Assembly: GCA_028716525.1 (NCBI GenBank)
Contig: JAQUPQ010000034.1
Location: forward strand, 1 to 43,931
DNA from: Terriglobia bacterium
GTDB taxonomy: Bacteria > Acidobacteriota > Terriglobia > JAIQFV01
Length of the DNA stretch: 43,931 nt
Direction of reading: 5' to 3'
Below the pieces are notes generated by a model. The model worked only from the letters and a program-made list of their open reading frames with translations, was not told the origin of the DNA and ran no database searches. Of this stretch, positions 1 to 6,728 are shown piece by piece. Both the position numbers and the translations under genes were made by a program. The stretch's first letter is position 1; the number at the start of each line of letters is the position of its first letter.

Positions 1-21
1 CTGGCGGTCGAAATTGTCGAG

Positions 22-462
22 GCGCCTGTAGCTCAGGTGGATAGAGTCCCCCGCGGGGGACCTTCTAAGCAGAGTATTGAATAGAACGATCGAAAACTGA
101 AAAACGATTCCGTTCGCTCTGTTTCTTACTGAAATTTTTGAGACATGTTCGACGGATTGCTGTGAGACGCGCCTGTAGCTCAGGTGGATAGAGTCCCCCA
201 CGGGGGACCTCCTAAGCAGAGGATTGAACAGGACAATCAAAAACTGAAAGACGATTCCGTTCGCTCTGTTTCTTACTGAAGTTTTTGAGACATGTTCGAC
301 GGATTGCTGTGAGACGCGCCTGTAGCTCAGGTGGATAGAGTCCCCCACGGGGGACCTTCTAAGCAGAGGATTGAATAGAACGATCGAAAACTGAAAAACG
401 ATTCCGTTCGCTCTGTTTCTTACTGAAGTTTTTGAGACATGTTCGACGGATTGCTGTGAGAC
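22..462 (+). repeat. Three tandem 147-bp repeats with broken tRNA-Arg 5' halves
   Basis: Three direct repeats begin at 22, 169 and 316, with a fixed period of 147 bp, and the intact tRNA begins one period later at 463. Each unit opens with the acceptor 5' strand and D-arm of the downstream tRNA-Arg(TCT). The 5' anticodon-stem strand is then replaced by the palindrome GTCCCCCRCGGGGGAC. The anticodon-loop part CTTCTAAGCAG follows, and the 3' half of the tRNA is missing. The rest of each unit is a nearly identical spacer of about 95 bp, the same sequence that lies directly upstream of the intact tRNA. The units therefore look like duplications of tRNA plus upstream region, not an independent repeat family. 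Confidence 0.93.
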
Positions 463-539
463 GCGCCTGTAGCTCAGGTGGATAGAGCATCTGCCTTCTA
501 AGCAGGAGGTCGCCCGTTCGAGTCGGGCCAGGCGCGCCA
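463..539 (+). tRNA. tRNA-Arg (anticodon TCT)
   Basis: A full 77-nt cloverleaf can be folded. The acceptor is GCGCCTG/CAGGCGC, the D-stem GCTC/GAGC, the anticodon stem TCTGC/GCAGG around loop CTTCTAA, and the T-arm GCCCG-TTCGAGT-CGGGC. A CCA end is encoded. The anticodon TCT reads AGA/AGG arginine codons. Broken copies of its 5' half lie upstream and copies of its 3' half lie at 8.9 and 10.5 kb, so this gene appears to have been the attachment site of an island. Confidence 0.97.
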
Positions 540-585
540 ATTCTTTCAATACGTTGTGCGGCTTTTTTCATTCCTGAAAAATCCA

Positions 586-603
586 CTGTAGTCGATTTTG
601 TAG
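586..603. repeat. 18-bp direct repeat near the left island end
   Basis: CTGTAGTCGATTTTGTAG occurs here, 47 bp after the tRNA-Arg end, and again in the same orientation at 8751-8768, shortly before the first tRNA 3' fragment. The two exact copies sit just inside the two ends of the putative island. They may be recombinase arm sites or remnants of a common end sequence; the function is not known. Confidence 0.7.
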
Positions 604-609
604 ATACTG

Positions 610-640
610 AAATCCGCAAGAATCAAAAAGCGGATTTTTT
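610..640 (+). terminator. Rho-independent terminator downstream of tRNA-Arg
   Basis: AAATCCGC (610-617) pairs with GCGGATTT (630-637) across a 12-nt A-rich loop and is followed by further T residues. It would stop plus-strand transcription coming from the tRNA-Arg(TCT). Confidence 0.75.
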
Positions 641-698
641 CGTAAGAAATAGCCGTAGTAAATCCACCAAGAAACACAAACTCACCCCCGTTTCTGCT

Positions 699-786
699 TC
701 GGGCATAGGTGCCCTAGGGAAAGAGGTCGTAAAGGCAATGGGACTGCGGCTCTGGGCGTGCCAACGAACCGGCATGTTGTCAGTCG
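699..786. repeat. Dispersed direct repeat, left copy (about 88 bp)
   Basis: The segment begins with the palindrome-like GGGCATAGGTGCCCTAGGG and ends with AACCGGCATGTTGTCAGT. A diverged copy in the same orientation lies at 2559-2645. The two copies bracket the SorC-type regulator and its tiny divergent gene. No gene is seen between 540 and 1024 apart from this repeat, the terminator and the hairpin at 964. Confidence 0.7.
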
Positions 787-963
787 GAGATTCAATTACA
801 ACATAAATCGGGACTGATACCAGCATAGATGGCAAAGCCCATCGGAACGAGCAACGGGCCATCTGAAATTCGTGGATTCCTTGACGTGTGGTGAAAGAAG
901 TGTGGTCGATGAGAGAATCGACAGGTAAAAGACTTCTTAAAATTTAGAGAAAATAAATAATTA

Positions 964-1000
964 AAGGGGATGTTAGTCTACTAGAGACTAACATCCCCTT
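964..1000 (-). terminator. 16-bp perfect hairpin, terminator for the tiny minus-strand gene
   Basis: AAGGGGATGTTAGTCT (964-979) and AGACTAACATCCCCTT (985-1000) form a perfect 16-bp stem with a 5-nt loop. Read on the minus strand, the stem is followed by a T-rich tract (AATTATTTATTTTC), as expected for a Rho-independent terminator. It lies 24 bp past the stop codon of the 31-codon gene at 1025-1120. There is no T-run on the plus-strand side. Confidence 0.82.
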
Positions 1001-1024
1001 GGGAATACCGCTGCGTGTGATTTT

Positions 1025-1120
1025 TCAGTCGTCATCGCCGTCTTGCGACGGTTGCCATGGGCCATTGTCGACAAAATCACCCAATACTTCACCTGCGGCA
1101 TCAAACGGGTCATCTGCCAT
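1025..1120 (-). CDS. Tiny acidic protein of 31 residues, divergent from SorC-type regulator
   Basis: This short reading frame has all the marks of a real transcription unit. A strong Shine-Dalgarno (AAGGAGG, with GGAGG 8 nt before the ATG) precedes it, a stop follows after 31 codons, and a T-tailed perfect hairpin lies 24 bp further on. The peptide is very acidic. It starts MADDPFDAAG, has one Trp (NGPWQP) near the C-terminus and ends SQDGDDD. No signal peptide or membrane segment is seen. A possible promoter (TTGACA, 17 bp, TGTCAT) has its -35 inside the palindrome at 1185-1200, so control by the divergent SorC-type regulator is likely. I do not recognise a family. It could be a small effector, a ligand for the regulator or a structural peptide; translation itself is inferred from the signals. 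Confidence 0.62.
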   Translation of the reverse strand: MADDPFDAAGEVLGDFVDNGPWQPSQDGDDD

Positions 1121-1161
1121 TGGAGTCTCCTCCTTTCAGCGTAAATTTTCTTGCAATGCGG

Positions 1162-1190
1162 ATGACATCAAATCTTTCTTTGCATGTCAA
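1162..1190 (-). promoter_or_regulatory. Putative promoter of the 31-residue protein gene
   Basis: On the minus strand a consensus -35 TTGACA (1185-1190) is separated by 17 bp from a weaker -10 TGTCAT (1162-1167). The -35 lies inside a 16-bp palindrome, which suggests repression by a protein bound there. The -10 matches only 4 of 6 positions, so this is tentative. Confidence 0.4.
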
Positions 1191-1244
1191 TATATTGACA
1201 AACATTGTCTAAATGAGACTTCATATTGACAGAATATGTCTAAT
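1185..1244. promoter_or_regulatory. Operator cluster of TGTC inverted repeats
   Basis: Three inverted repeats are packed between two divergent genes. They are the perfect palindrome TGTCAATATATTGACA (1185-1200), GTCT-aaatg-AGAC (1207-1219), and ATTGACA-gaata-TGTCTAAT (1225-1244). The first covers the -35 of the minus-strand promoter and the last covers the -35 of the plus-strand promoter. This is a typical layout for an autoregulated, divergently reading regulator, here most likely the SorC-type protein at 1409. Confidence 0.65.
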
Positions 1245-1254
1245 CTAATATCAT
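1226..1254 (+). promoter_or_regulatory. Sigma-70-type promoter of the SorC-type regulator
   Basis: A consensus -35 TTGACA (1226-1231) is separated by 17 bp from TATCAT (1249-1254). Transcription would start near 1261, leaving a leader of about 148 nt before the regulator start at 1409. Confidence 0.65.
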
Positions 1255-1259
1255 TCAGT

Positions 1260-1301
1260 TTACCCCTCAGACCATTGGTGGTACGAAGGAAACGTAGCCA
1301 T
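1260..1301 (-). CDS. Possible 13-codon leader-type peptide with duplicated ribosome site region
   Basis: On the minus strand a GGAGG sits 6 nt before an ATG that opens a 13-codon frame (starts MATFPSYHQW, ends SEG). The sequence upstream of its Shine-Dalgarno, TTGCAAGAAAATCTACGCTG, is nearly identical to the sequence upstream of the 31-residue gene (TTGCAAGAAAATTTACGCTG). The two tiny frames therefore share a duplicated 5' leader. No clear promoter is visible for it, and it may be a decayed copy. Confidence 0.3.
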   Translation of the reverse strand: MATFPSYHQWSEG

Positions 1302-1408
1302 TGTTGTCCTCCGGGACAGCGTAGATTTTCTTGCAAAAGCGTTTCCTTCAACCCGTTGGTCTCAGGGGTTTATTTTGTACGACCACACCGAATTTACTGG
1401 AGGTTGCG

Positions 1409-2437
1409 ATGCGCAATGAGCAAAGTGATCATCTCCGGAAACTGTTGAAAGCGTCCCATCTGTATTGCAAGGCCAAAGGCGAAATCAGCTATAGAAAGAT
1501 CGCCAAGGCGTTTGATCAAAACTACGCCAACTATGGGAAAAGGCTCATCGAGGAATCGAAGTTGCAGGGAATTATCACGTTTGAATACAAATATCATCCC
1601 CCTCGACTTGCAGGTCTTGAGTATGCTCTCGTACAGACTTTTAGCGCCCTAAGAGATGCGATTGTTACACCCTCAACTGAGGATTATGAATTTCAAAGAA
1701 GGCTCTGGGGAGAGGCTGCCGCCGAATATTTTGATAAGGAAATTGCACTGCCAAAGACCAAGGTGGGCTTGAGTGGCGGAAACACCCTGTATGAAATGAT
1801 TGCGGCTCTGCCGGAAAAGGACAGGGACATTATCCTTTACCCGACCGCAATAATTGGTAGGGGCCCGACGGTTGCCCACGTGGACCCTATAGCAAACGTT
1901 ACCCTGCTCTGGGCCAAGAGCGGAAGAAAGGCCGACAGGGCACATTACGTGACCGTATTACCTTTTGAGAAGGGCCAGCTAGTCCAAGACGTCCGCAAGG
2001 AATATAAACAATTTCTCAAGAGGGCAAAAGTTCAGGCAGTCTTGGAAGAGATGAAGTCGTTGGATGCCGTCGTGACAAGCCTGGGTCCAGCGAACGCAAG
2101 TGCAGAGTATATGAAATATACCCATTCCACGACTTTGGGGCTGCTCAAAGAGATGGGCATAACAAAAGAGAAGCTGCTGGCGATGGGCGCAGTAGGCGAC
2201 ATTTGCTATTGCTATCTCAAAGAGGATGGAAGCACTTCGCCAGATCTCGACTTCTTTCTGACCCTTGGAAGGGAGACGCTTGTAGAAATGGCATCAAAAT
2301 ATCCTCACAAAAAGGTAGTCGTCATCGCAGGAAAACACAAGATGGATCCGCTCAGAGCCGTCTTGAAGGGCAGACTTTGCAGTGTGCTTATAACAGATGA
2401 ATTGACAGCTGAAGAATTGGTGAGAAATTTCAAATGA
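1409..2437 (+). CDS. SorC/DeoR-type transcriptional regulator with sugar-phosphate-binding domain
   Basis: The protein has 342 residues from the ATG at 1409, chosen because GGAGG lies 5-6 nt ahead of it; an upstream in-frame ATG at 1331 has no such site. The N-terminal 50-60 residues are helical and basic (KASHLYCKAKGEISYRKIAKAF), as in a SorC-type helix-turn-helix. From about residue 90 the SorC sugar-binding domain is recognisable: VGLSGGNTLYEMI, then GAVGDICYCYLKEDG (compare the family hallmark GAVGDIC), then VVVIAGKHKMDPLRAVLKG and VLITDELTAEEL at the end. Family members sense phosphorylated sugars and control adjacent catabolic operons. No sugar pathway gene is next to this one. Its only close partner is the tiny divergent gene, with TGTC inverted repeats between them, so autoregulation plus control of that gene is the simplest reading. 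The ligand is unknown. Confidence 0.8.
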   Translation: MRNEQSDHLRKLLKASHLYCKAKGEISYRKIAKAFDQNYANYGKRLIEESKLQGIITFEYKYHPPRLAGLEYALVQTFSALRDAIVTPSTEDYEFQRRLWGEAAAEYFDKEIALPKTKVGLSGGNTLYEMIAALPEKDRDIILYPTAIIGRGPTVAHVDPIANVTLLWAKSGRKADRAHYVTVLPFEKGQLVQDVRKEYKQFLKRAKVQAVLEEMKSLDAVVTSLGPANASAEYMKYTHSTTLGLLKEMGITKEKLLAMGAVGDICYCYLKEDGSTSPDLDFFLTLGRETLVEMASKYPHKKVVVIAGKHKMDPLRAVLKGRLCSVLITDELTAEELVRNFK

Positions 2438-2558
2438 TGGGAGAAAGAACACCACAACTTCAACAAGTGCTATTTTTGATAATTTACCGATTTCAGATCA
2501 GCATAACAAATCCACAGAGTTTGTAAGGAGTGACTCTTTGGCACTCCGGGCACTCCCT

Positions 2559-2645
2559 CGGGCATTGGTGCCCTAGGGGATAGGCAGCAAACGCCAATAG
2601 AATTGCGTGGTTGCGCGTCTGCCTCAACCGGCATGTTGTCAGTGG
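2559..2645. repeat. Dispersed direct repeat, right copy
   Basis: This is a diverged copy of the segment at 699-786, again running from GGGCATTGGTGCCCTAGGGG to CAACCGGCATGTTGTCAGT. It occupies most of the 316-bp gap between the SorC-type gene and the recombinase operon. The frames that run through it read similarly in both copies, which reflects the repeat and not a protein. Confidence 0.7.
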
Positions 2646-2753
2646 GTGCCTTGCTTTTCTGTTTTTTCTTCCCTTTCGTCCTTTTCCAATCTGTATTCTG
2701 GTTCATCTTTTCCCGTCTTTCCGAATCATTCGATCCCTTGTATGGTGACCCCT

Positions 2754-2984
2754 ATGCCCTTTCCACCCACCCTCCAGGACTTGTATCCGCATTACACGCC
2801 TCAGCAGTTGCAGGCAGCCGAAGAAAATCTGCTGGCATATTTGGCCGTGGTCATGCGCATTTACGAGGGAATCCAGGCTGATCCGGCAAAGTACGCGGAA
2901 TTTCTGCGTTTGACAAATCAGAACCCATCTTTTAAGGTGCAGGGTGCCAAAAGCTTACCTTCCTTAACTTCCGCAAAACCATGA
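2754..2984 (+). CDS. Small protein of 76 residues coupled to the serine recombinase
   Basis: The frame starts MPFPPTLQDLYPHYTP and continues with helical segments (LQAAEENLLAYLAVVMRIYE, then DPAKYAEFLRLT). Its TGA stop overlaps the ATG of the recombinase (ATGA), so the two are translationally coupled. I chose the ATG at 2754 because a GGTGA lies 5 nt upstream; an ATG at 2742 would add four residues. From memory, short proteins with this LYP/AEENL/RIYE pattern are common upstream of large serine recombinases and resolvases, but I cannot name a defined family. A role as accessory factor for the recombinase is inferred from coupling only. Confidence 0.62.
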   Translation: MPFPPTLQDLYPHYTPQQLQAAEENLLAYLAVVMRIYEGIQADPAKYAEFLRLTNQNPSFKVQGAKSLPSLTSAKP

Positions 2985-4537
2985 AATCTCCAGTATATTT
3001 CGGATATATCCGCGTCTCCACTGCCAAGCAGGGAGAGCACGGGGTGTCCCTGCAGGAACAGCGCGCCGCGATCGAGCGTTACGCCCAGCACAATCAGTTT
3101 CCTATTTCCCAATGGTTTGAGGAACGGCAGACTGCGGCCAAGCGCGGCCGCTCCGGGTTTACCCGCATGCTCAAACTCCTGCGCTCAGGCAAAGCTCAAG
3201 GCGTCATCATCCACAAGATTGACCGCAGTGCCAGGAACCTCAAAGACTGGGCGGATCTCGGGGAACTCATTGACCAAGGTATTGAAGTCCGTTTTGCCAA
3301 CGAGAGTCTGGACTTGCATTCCCGCGGTGGCCGGTTGTCTGCTGACATTCAGGCTGTAGTGGCTGCGGACTTCATCAGAAACCTCCGGGAAGAAACCAAG
3401 AAAGGGATTTACGGGCGCTTGAAACAAGGCCTGTATCCGCGCCCAGCGCCTTTGGGCTATGTAGACCAAGGCCAGGGCCGACCCAAAGCCCTGGATGCCA
3501 CCTTAGGGCCGGTGGTGCGGCAGGTGTTTGAGCTTTACGCTTCTGGCCAATATACCTTGTTGGCTTTGCAGGACAAGGCCTATGCCATTGGCCTGCGGAA
3601 CCGCAACGGTAGGCGCGTCAGTTTTACTGGTTTGTCCTCCCTTTTGCATAACCCCTTCTACATGGGGCTCATCCGCATTCAGCGCACCGGAGAAACCTTT
3701 CCCGGGATTCATTCGCCGCTCATCAGCAAATCCCTGTTTGACCGGGTGCAAGATATGCTCCAAGGCCGCACCCGTGCCAAAACCCAAAAGTATGCCTTTG
3801 TGTTTCGTAAACTGTTTCGCTGCAAGTTCTGCGATTATGCGGTGGTGGGGGAAACCCACAAGGGCCATGTCTATTACCGCTGCCATACCAGAAATTGCCA
3901 AACCAAATATTTTACCGAAAGCGCCATTGAGAACGCGGTCCTGGCGCACATCTCTCCGCTGCAGCTGAATGCCGCAGAGCTGGCTTATCTGGAAAGCAAA
4001 ATCACGACCCTGCGGACGCATTGGACCAGCGAGAAGCATGTCCAAACCCAGGCCTTACAGTTGCGCCTGGGAAAACTACAGGAGCGCTTAGCCCGCCTCA
4101 CTGATGCGTATTTGGATCAAGCTCTGGAGAAGGATTTGTTTGAGGAAAGAAAAACCGCGCTTCTGATGGAGCGCAAGGACGTGGAAGAATCATTGGCCAA
4201 GGTGGAGGATGTAAACCGGTCAATCCCAGACGAGCTCACGGAATTCCTCGAACTCCTGAAATCCGCACCATTACAATACAAACTGGCAAACCCAGACCAA
4301 AAGCGGGAACTTCTGCAAACACTGACATCGAACCGGCAGGTGGCCGGCAAAAACGTGGAACTGGTGCTGAAATTGCCGCTCGCGGAGATTGCCAAGCGGC
4401 AAAAAATTCTAGATGGTGACCCATCTCATGGCCTGGCTCTTGTTTGGGATCCGTTGTTTGAACGGCTGGTTAGGATTTTCTCCGAAGCTAGAATGGGACT
4501 CAAAAATGCTCACTCTGATTCAAGTTTAGCACCTTAA
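2981..4537 (+). CDS. Large serine recombinase (resolvase/invertase superfamily)
   Basis: The protein has 518 residues. The N-terminal catalytic resolvase domain (about 1-150) carries YIRVSTAKQ with the nucleophile at Ser13 and the SLQEQ and DRSARN blocks. A recombinase DNA-binding domain follows (about 160-270). A zinc ribbon comes next with Cys281, Cys284, Cys301 and Cys306, and then a long helical, probably coiled-coil, region (about 320-430). Such enzymes cut and rejoin DNA at att sites through a 5'-phosphoserine link and serve as integrases of phages and mobile elements. The gene overlaps the small upstream gene by 4 bp. A paralogous C-terminal remnant lies 160 bp downstream (4700-4795), so more than one such element has passed here. 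Its length is normal and no frame damage is seen, so it may be active. Confidence 0.92.
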   Translation: MKSPVYFGYIRVSTAKQGEHGVSLQEQRAAIERYAQHNQFPISQWFEERQTAAKRGRSGFTRMLKLLRSGKAQGVIIHKIDRSARNLKDWADLGELIDQGIEVRFANESLDLHSRGGRLSADIQAVVAADFIRNLREETKKGIYGRLKQGLYPRPAPLGYVDQGQGRPKALDATLGPVVRQVFELYASGQYTLLALQDKAYAIGLRNRNGRRVSFTGLSSLLHNPFYMGLIRIQRTGETFPGIHSPLISKSLFDRVQDMLQGRTRAKTQKYAFVFRKLFRCKFCDYAVVGETHKGHVYYRCHTRNCQTKYFTESAIENAVLAHISPLQLNAAELAYLESKITTLRTHWTSEKHVQTQALQLRLGKLQERLARLTDAYLDQALEKDLFEERKTALLMERKDVEESLAKVEDVNRSIPDELTEFLELLKSAPLQYKLANPDQKRELLQTLTSNRQVAGKNVELVLKLPLAEIAKRQKILDGDPSHGLALVWDPLFERLVRIFSEARMGLKNAHSDSSLAP

Positions 4538-4569
4538 GGCAGGATTAAACAGAATCCGTGATCGCATAG

Positions 4570-4607
4570 GGCATTGCCCCCAGCAGCACTGCCCGAGGGG
4601 GAATGCC
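4570..4607. repeat. Imperfect palindrome downstream of the recombinase
   Basis: GGCATTGCCCCC (4570-4581) pairs with GGGGGAATGCC (4597-4607), with one bulged base and a 15-nt loop. It lies 33 bp after the recombinase stop. It could aid termination but has no T-run, and it resembles the other REP-like palindromes of the window. Confidence 0.55.
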
Positions 4608-4699
4608 TCGAAAGCCTTTAAATATAGGGATTTCTAGCGGCAGGATACTGGCGAGTGTCAGATATCTGTCTGCTCTTTATCCTGTACAAAACTGTAGTT

Positions 4700-4795
4700 A
4701 GTCCATCTCAGGGCGTGGCTCTTGCTTGGGATCCGCTGTTTGAAAGATTAGTAAGGATATTTTCCCTGGGGGGAGAATATGAATGGGAGTGCTAG
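4700..4795 (+). pseudogene. Remnant C-terminus of a second serine recombinase
   Basis: The frame reads SPSQGVALAWDPLFERLVRI followed by FSLGGEYEWEC and a stop. It closely matches the last part of the intact recombinase (DPSHGLALVWDPLFERLVRI, then FSEARMG). No start codon or upstream domain is present, so this is the leftover end of a related gene. Deletion by recombination between two recombinase genes, or insertion of one element beside an older one, would leave such a fragment. Confidence 0.8.
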
Positions 4796-4831
4796 GGATA
4801 GGTCGCTTGAAATTTTGTAAAGAGCAACCAT

Positions 4832-5575
4832 TCAGAGTCGTTTTGCCAGTTCTTCATATGCTGTAATGACATAAGGCATCTGAGGAAGAATTGTGCTCAT
4901 TTCTACATCCACAAGCGGGTTGTGGGCAGCGGTGTCGCCGAGAAACTTTATGCCCTTAATCTCATTCGCGGTTTTTGGCACCAAGAATGGAACACCGTGC
5001 AGTTTCTCCCGAGCCGCGGTTTCGATCATGTCCTTCAGGCCAATCCATCCGCCAGGTCGATTTTTTGCCTCTAGTAGATGCCCTTTGCCATTTTTAGTAA
5101 TCACAATAATAATGAGTTTTTCGAGGATTTTTCTCAGAAGAAATGCTGTACAGTTTCCGTTCTTCCCAAAGTTGCCTTGCAACTCTTCGAGTTCTCGACC
5201 GAAGTTTTTCTTCAAACGACCCATTAGCTTCTCGGAGAAGAGCTCCTCCTCAATCTCTCGGACTTTTTTTTTCTTCCCGATCGACCTCAGGGCTTCCTCT
5301 CTCTTCACGCTTGAAATGACCCAATAGTTGCCTCTATGGCCTGACAGCTTGATACCTTGTACAATATCAGCCCGCAAGAACTTCTGCATATAAGTCTGCA
5401 CATGATTCGTCTTCCATCGCTTTCCAAATCTATCCCTCAACCTCGATACGACTTCTTCACTTGAAATGGGAGAGTCAAAGGAACCATCAAGAATCAACTT
5501 TTGCAGCAGAGCGTATCGACTATTCGGGTCGATGGCTAAATTCCGCGCCCTTTCTTTGATGGATTTACCAGACAT
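4832..5575 (-). CDS. Winged-helix-like protein fused to a DUF4145/HEPN-like domain
   Basis: The protein has 247 residues from the ATG at 5575; a TTG at 5599 would add eight. The N-terminal part (about 15-95) has the same pattern as the three smaller proteins encoded upstream: LLQKLILDGSF, a middle helix (EEVVSRLRDRF), then FLRADIVQGIKLSGHRGNYW, like a winged helix with a basic wing. A Lys-rich linker follows. The C-terminal half (about 130-247) is helical, with CTAFLLRKILEKLIIIVI and IKGIKFLGDTAAHNP, which resembles DUF4145-type HEPN-related domains in its AAHNP box. The canonical HEPN RNase motif (Rx4-6H) is not clearly present, so RNase activity cannot be claimed. The start overlaps the preceding gene by 11 bp, marking it as the last gene of a four-gene operon. 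DNA binding and a defence or regulatory role are inferences. Confidence 0.62.
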   Translation of the reverse strand: MSGKSIKERARNLAIDPNSRYALLQKLILDGSFDSPISSEEVVSRLRDRFGKRWKTNHVQTYMQKFLRADIVQGIKLSGHRGNYWVISSVKREEALRSIGKKKKVREIEEELFSEKLMGRLKKNFGRELEELQGNFGKNGNCTAFLLRKILEKLIIIVITKNGKGHLLEAKNRPGGWIGLKDMIETAAREKLHGVPFLVPKTANEIKGIKFLGDTAAHNPLVDVEMSTILPQMPYVITAYEELAKRL

Positions 5576-5912
5576 ATGCAGCCTGCTTCTTCTTTCCAAT
5601 TACCTTCGAGCTTTTTCGCAGCTGTTTACGCCTCTGAAGGCGTAAAAGGGCCATCGCAACCCGATTAGCATCGCATGGGTAGACAGATTGTAACTTTGCA
5701 TGGACCTCATTGGAGGTCTTGGCTTGCTTAAAAAAGCCTTCCTCTCTTAATCGAAGAATATGGCCCGGCAAGGTCTTTGCTGAAGCTCCCTTGGCCGCGG
5801 GCTTGCGGCTAGTTTTCTGGCGCCCATTACCCCGCCCGCCTATCTCCTTCAAAGATTCTTGAACGAGCGCCTGGATTTGCTGGAGTTTTACAATAAGCGT
5901 TTTCTTGTCCAT
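5565..5912 (-). CDS. Small winged-helix-like paralog C (115 residues)
   Basis: It begins with an amphipathic helix (LIVKLQQIQALVQESLKEI, about 5-23), followed by a Gly/Lys/Ser-rich linker. The C-terminal domain of about 70 residues contains ILRLREEGFF, an NEVHAKLQSV helix and a basic end (LLRLQRRKQLRKSS). The order and spacing match the paralogs at 5960 and 6316 and the N-terminal half of the protein at 4832. It overlaps the next gene by 11 bp and follows paralog B by 47 bp. No Shine-Dalgarno is obvious, which fits translational coupling. The predicted role is DNA binding, with the N-terminal helix for oligomerisation; no family name can be given. Confidence 0.6.
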   Translation of the reverse strand: MDKKTLIVKLQQIQALVQESLKEIGGRGNGRQKTSRKPAAKGASAKTLPGHILRLREEGFFKQAKTSNEVHAKLQSVYPCDANRVAMALLRLQRRKQLRKSSKVIGKKKQAAYVW

Positions 5913-5959
5913 AAGTTTATGGCTTTCTTAATTGATGTAAAAGGATTGAAATGTGAGCC

Positions 5960-6310
5960 TCATTTACGGAGGGCATACTTCCATTTCTTGTCGCCTTTAT
6001 CACGAAACCTCGTAAGCACTCTTTCCCGCACCAAATTCAATAATCCCATGGACACAGTTGGTCTGGAGTAGTGCCTTCCATCTTGCCGCAAGAGTTCAAT
6101 AATTTCTGGCAACTGCTTCGGAGAGTTGAGTTTCCCTTCGTCGGCTAATAGCCTGATGCCCCCGGTAGCGCCAGAAGGTTCTTTTTTCACAACAGCAGAA
6201 AATGGTTTCTTTGAGGCGTGGCCAGCCTCGACACGCGCACCCGCAATATGCGCAAGTTCAGAAACTAAAGCCATGATTTGTTCTGCAATTTTTTTCGGAT
6301 CTTTTTTCAT
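5960..6310 (-). CDS. Small winged-helix-like paralog B (116 residues)
   Basis: An N-terminal helix (KKIAEQIMALVSELAHIAG) and a short linker lead to a C-terminal domain of about 65 residues. That domain contains IRLLADEGKLNSP, LPEIIELLRQDGRHYSRP and LLNLVRERVLTRFRDKG, ending KKWKYALRK. The segment HYSRPTVSMGLLNLVRERVL resembles a winged-helix recognition helix followed by the wing strands. The start lies 5 nt after the stop of paralog A, so the two are almost certainly co-translated. The function is unknown beyond likely nucleic-acid binding. Confidence 0.62.
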   Translation of the reverse strand: MKKDPKKIAEQIMALVSELAHIAGARVEAGHASKKPFSAVVKKEPSGATGGIRLLADEGKLNSPKQLPEIIELLRQDGRHYSRPTVSMGLLNLVRERVLTRFRDKGDKKWKYALRK

Positions 6311-6315
6311 ATTCG

Positions 6316-6672
6316 CTATTTGGTCATCTTAAAATATTTGTAATGCCCTTTTCCTCCAGGCTTCTCGCGATAAAGTATCCTCTTGCGAACGAGAAACCGC
6401 AAAGGTTTCATCAGCGTTGTGGATGGTTTATTTATCGCCCTCTGGTGGAGTTTGTTTACAATTTCTGAAATTTCTCTTCCTCCTTTAAAATAATCTTCCT
6501 GGACCAAGGAAACAATCTCCGCAGTCAGGCCAGAAAATTTTCCAGTGATTCCGTCATGTGAAGTTTTGGCCTTTGATTTTCTCTTCACTTCACCCCGATC
6601 GATACTCAAACACTCTTTCAGTTCCTGCAAAAGGGTCTCGATCTCTTGGATTATTTCAAAGCGTTTATCCAT
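6316..6672 (-). CDS. Small winged-helix-like paralog A (118 residues), first gene of operon
   Basis: This is the promoter-proximal member of the four-gene set. The N-terminal leucine/isoleucine-rich helix (IIQEIETLLQELKECL) could form a coiled coil. It is followed by a Lys-rich linker (VKRKSKAKTS) and a C-terminal domain with IVSLVQEDYFKGG, ISEIVNKLHQR and LRFLVRKRILYREK, ending KGHYKYFKMTK. The nearly consensus promoter at 6729-6758 lies about 50 nt upstream of its start codon. The operon looks more A/T-rich than the permease array, which fits acquisition with the tRNA-anchored island. Confidence 0.62.
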   Translation of the reverse strand: MDKRFEIIQEIETLLQELKECLSIDRGEVKRKSKAKTSHDGITGKFSGLTAEIVSLVQEDYFKGGREISEIVNKLHQRAINKPSTTLMKPLRFLVRKRILYREKPGGKGHYKYFKMTK

Positions 6673-6728
6673 ATGATTTAATCTCTATTTTATTACCAAT
6701 TAGAATTTCTAGTGTCTAACTACGCTTA

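Noticed and set aside
22-462. CRISPR array
   Set aside because: The units are 147 bp long, contiguous and nearly identical, and there are no variable spacers or cas genes.
359-619. 86-codon minus-strand frame across tRNA-Arg(TCT)
   Set aside because: It is the antisense translation of the tRNA (GPTRTGDLLLRRQ type), a well-known false gene.
2470-2706. Minus-strand frame resembling the one at 623-862
   Set aside because: The similarity comes from the dispersed 88-bp repeat read in frame; no ribosome site is present.
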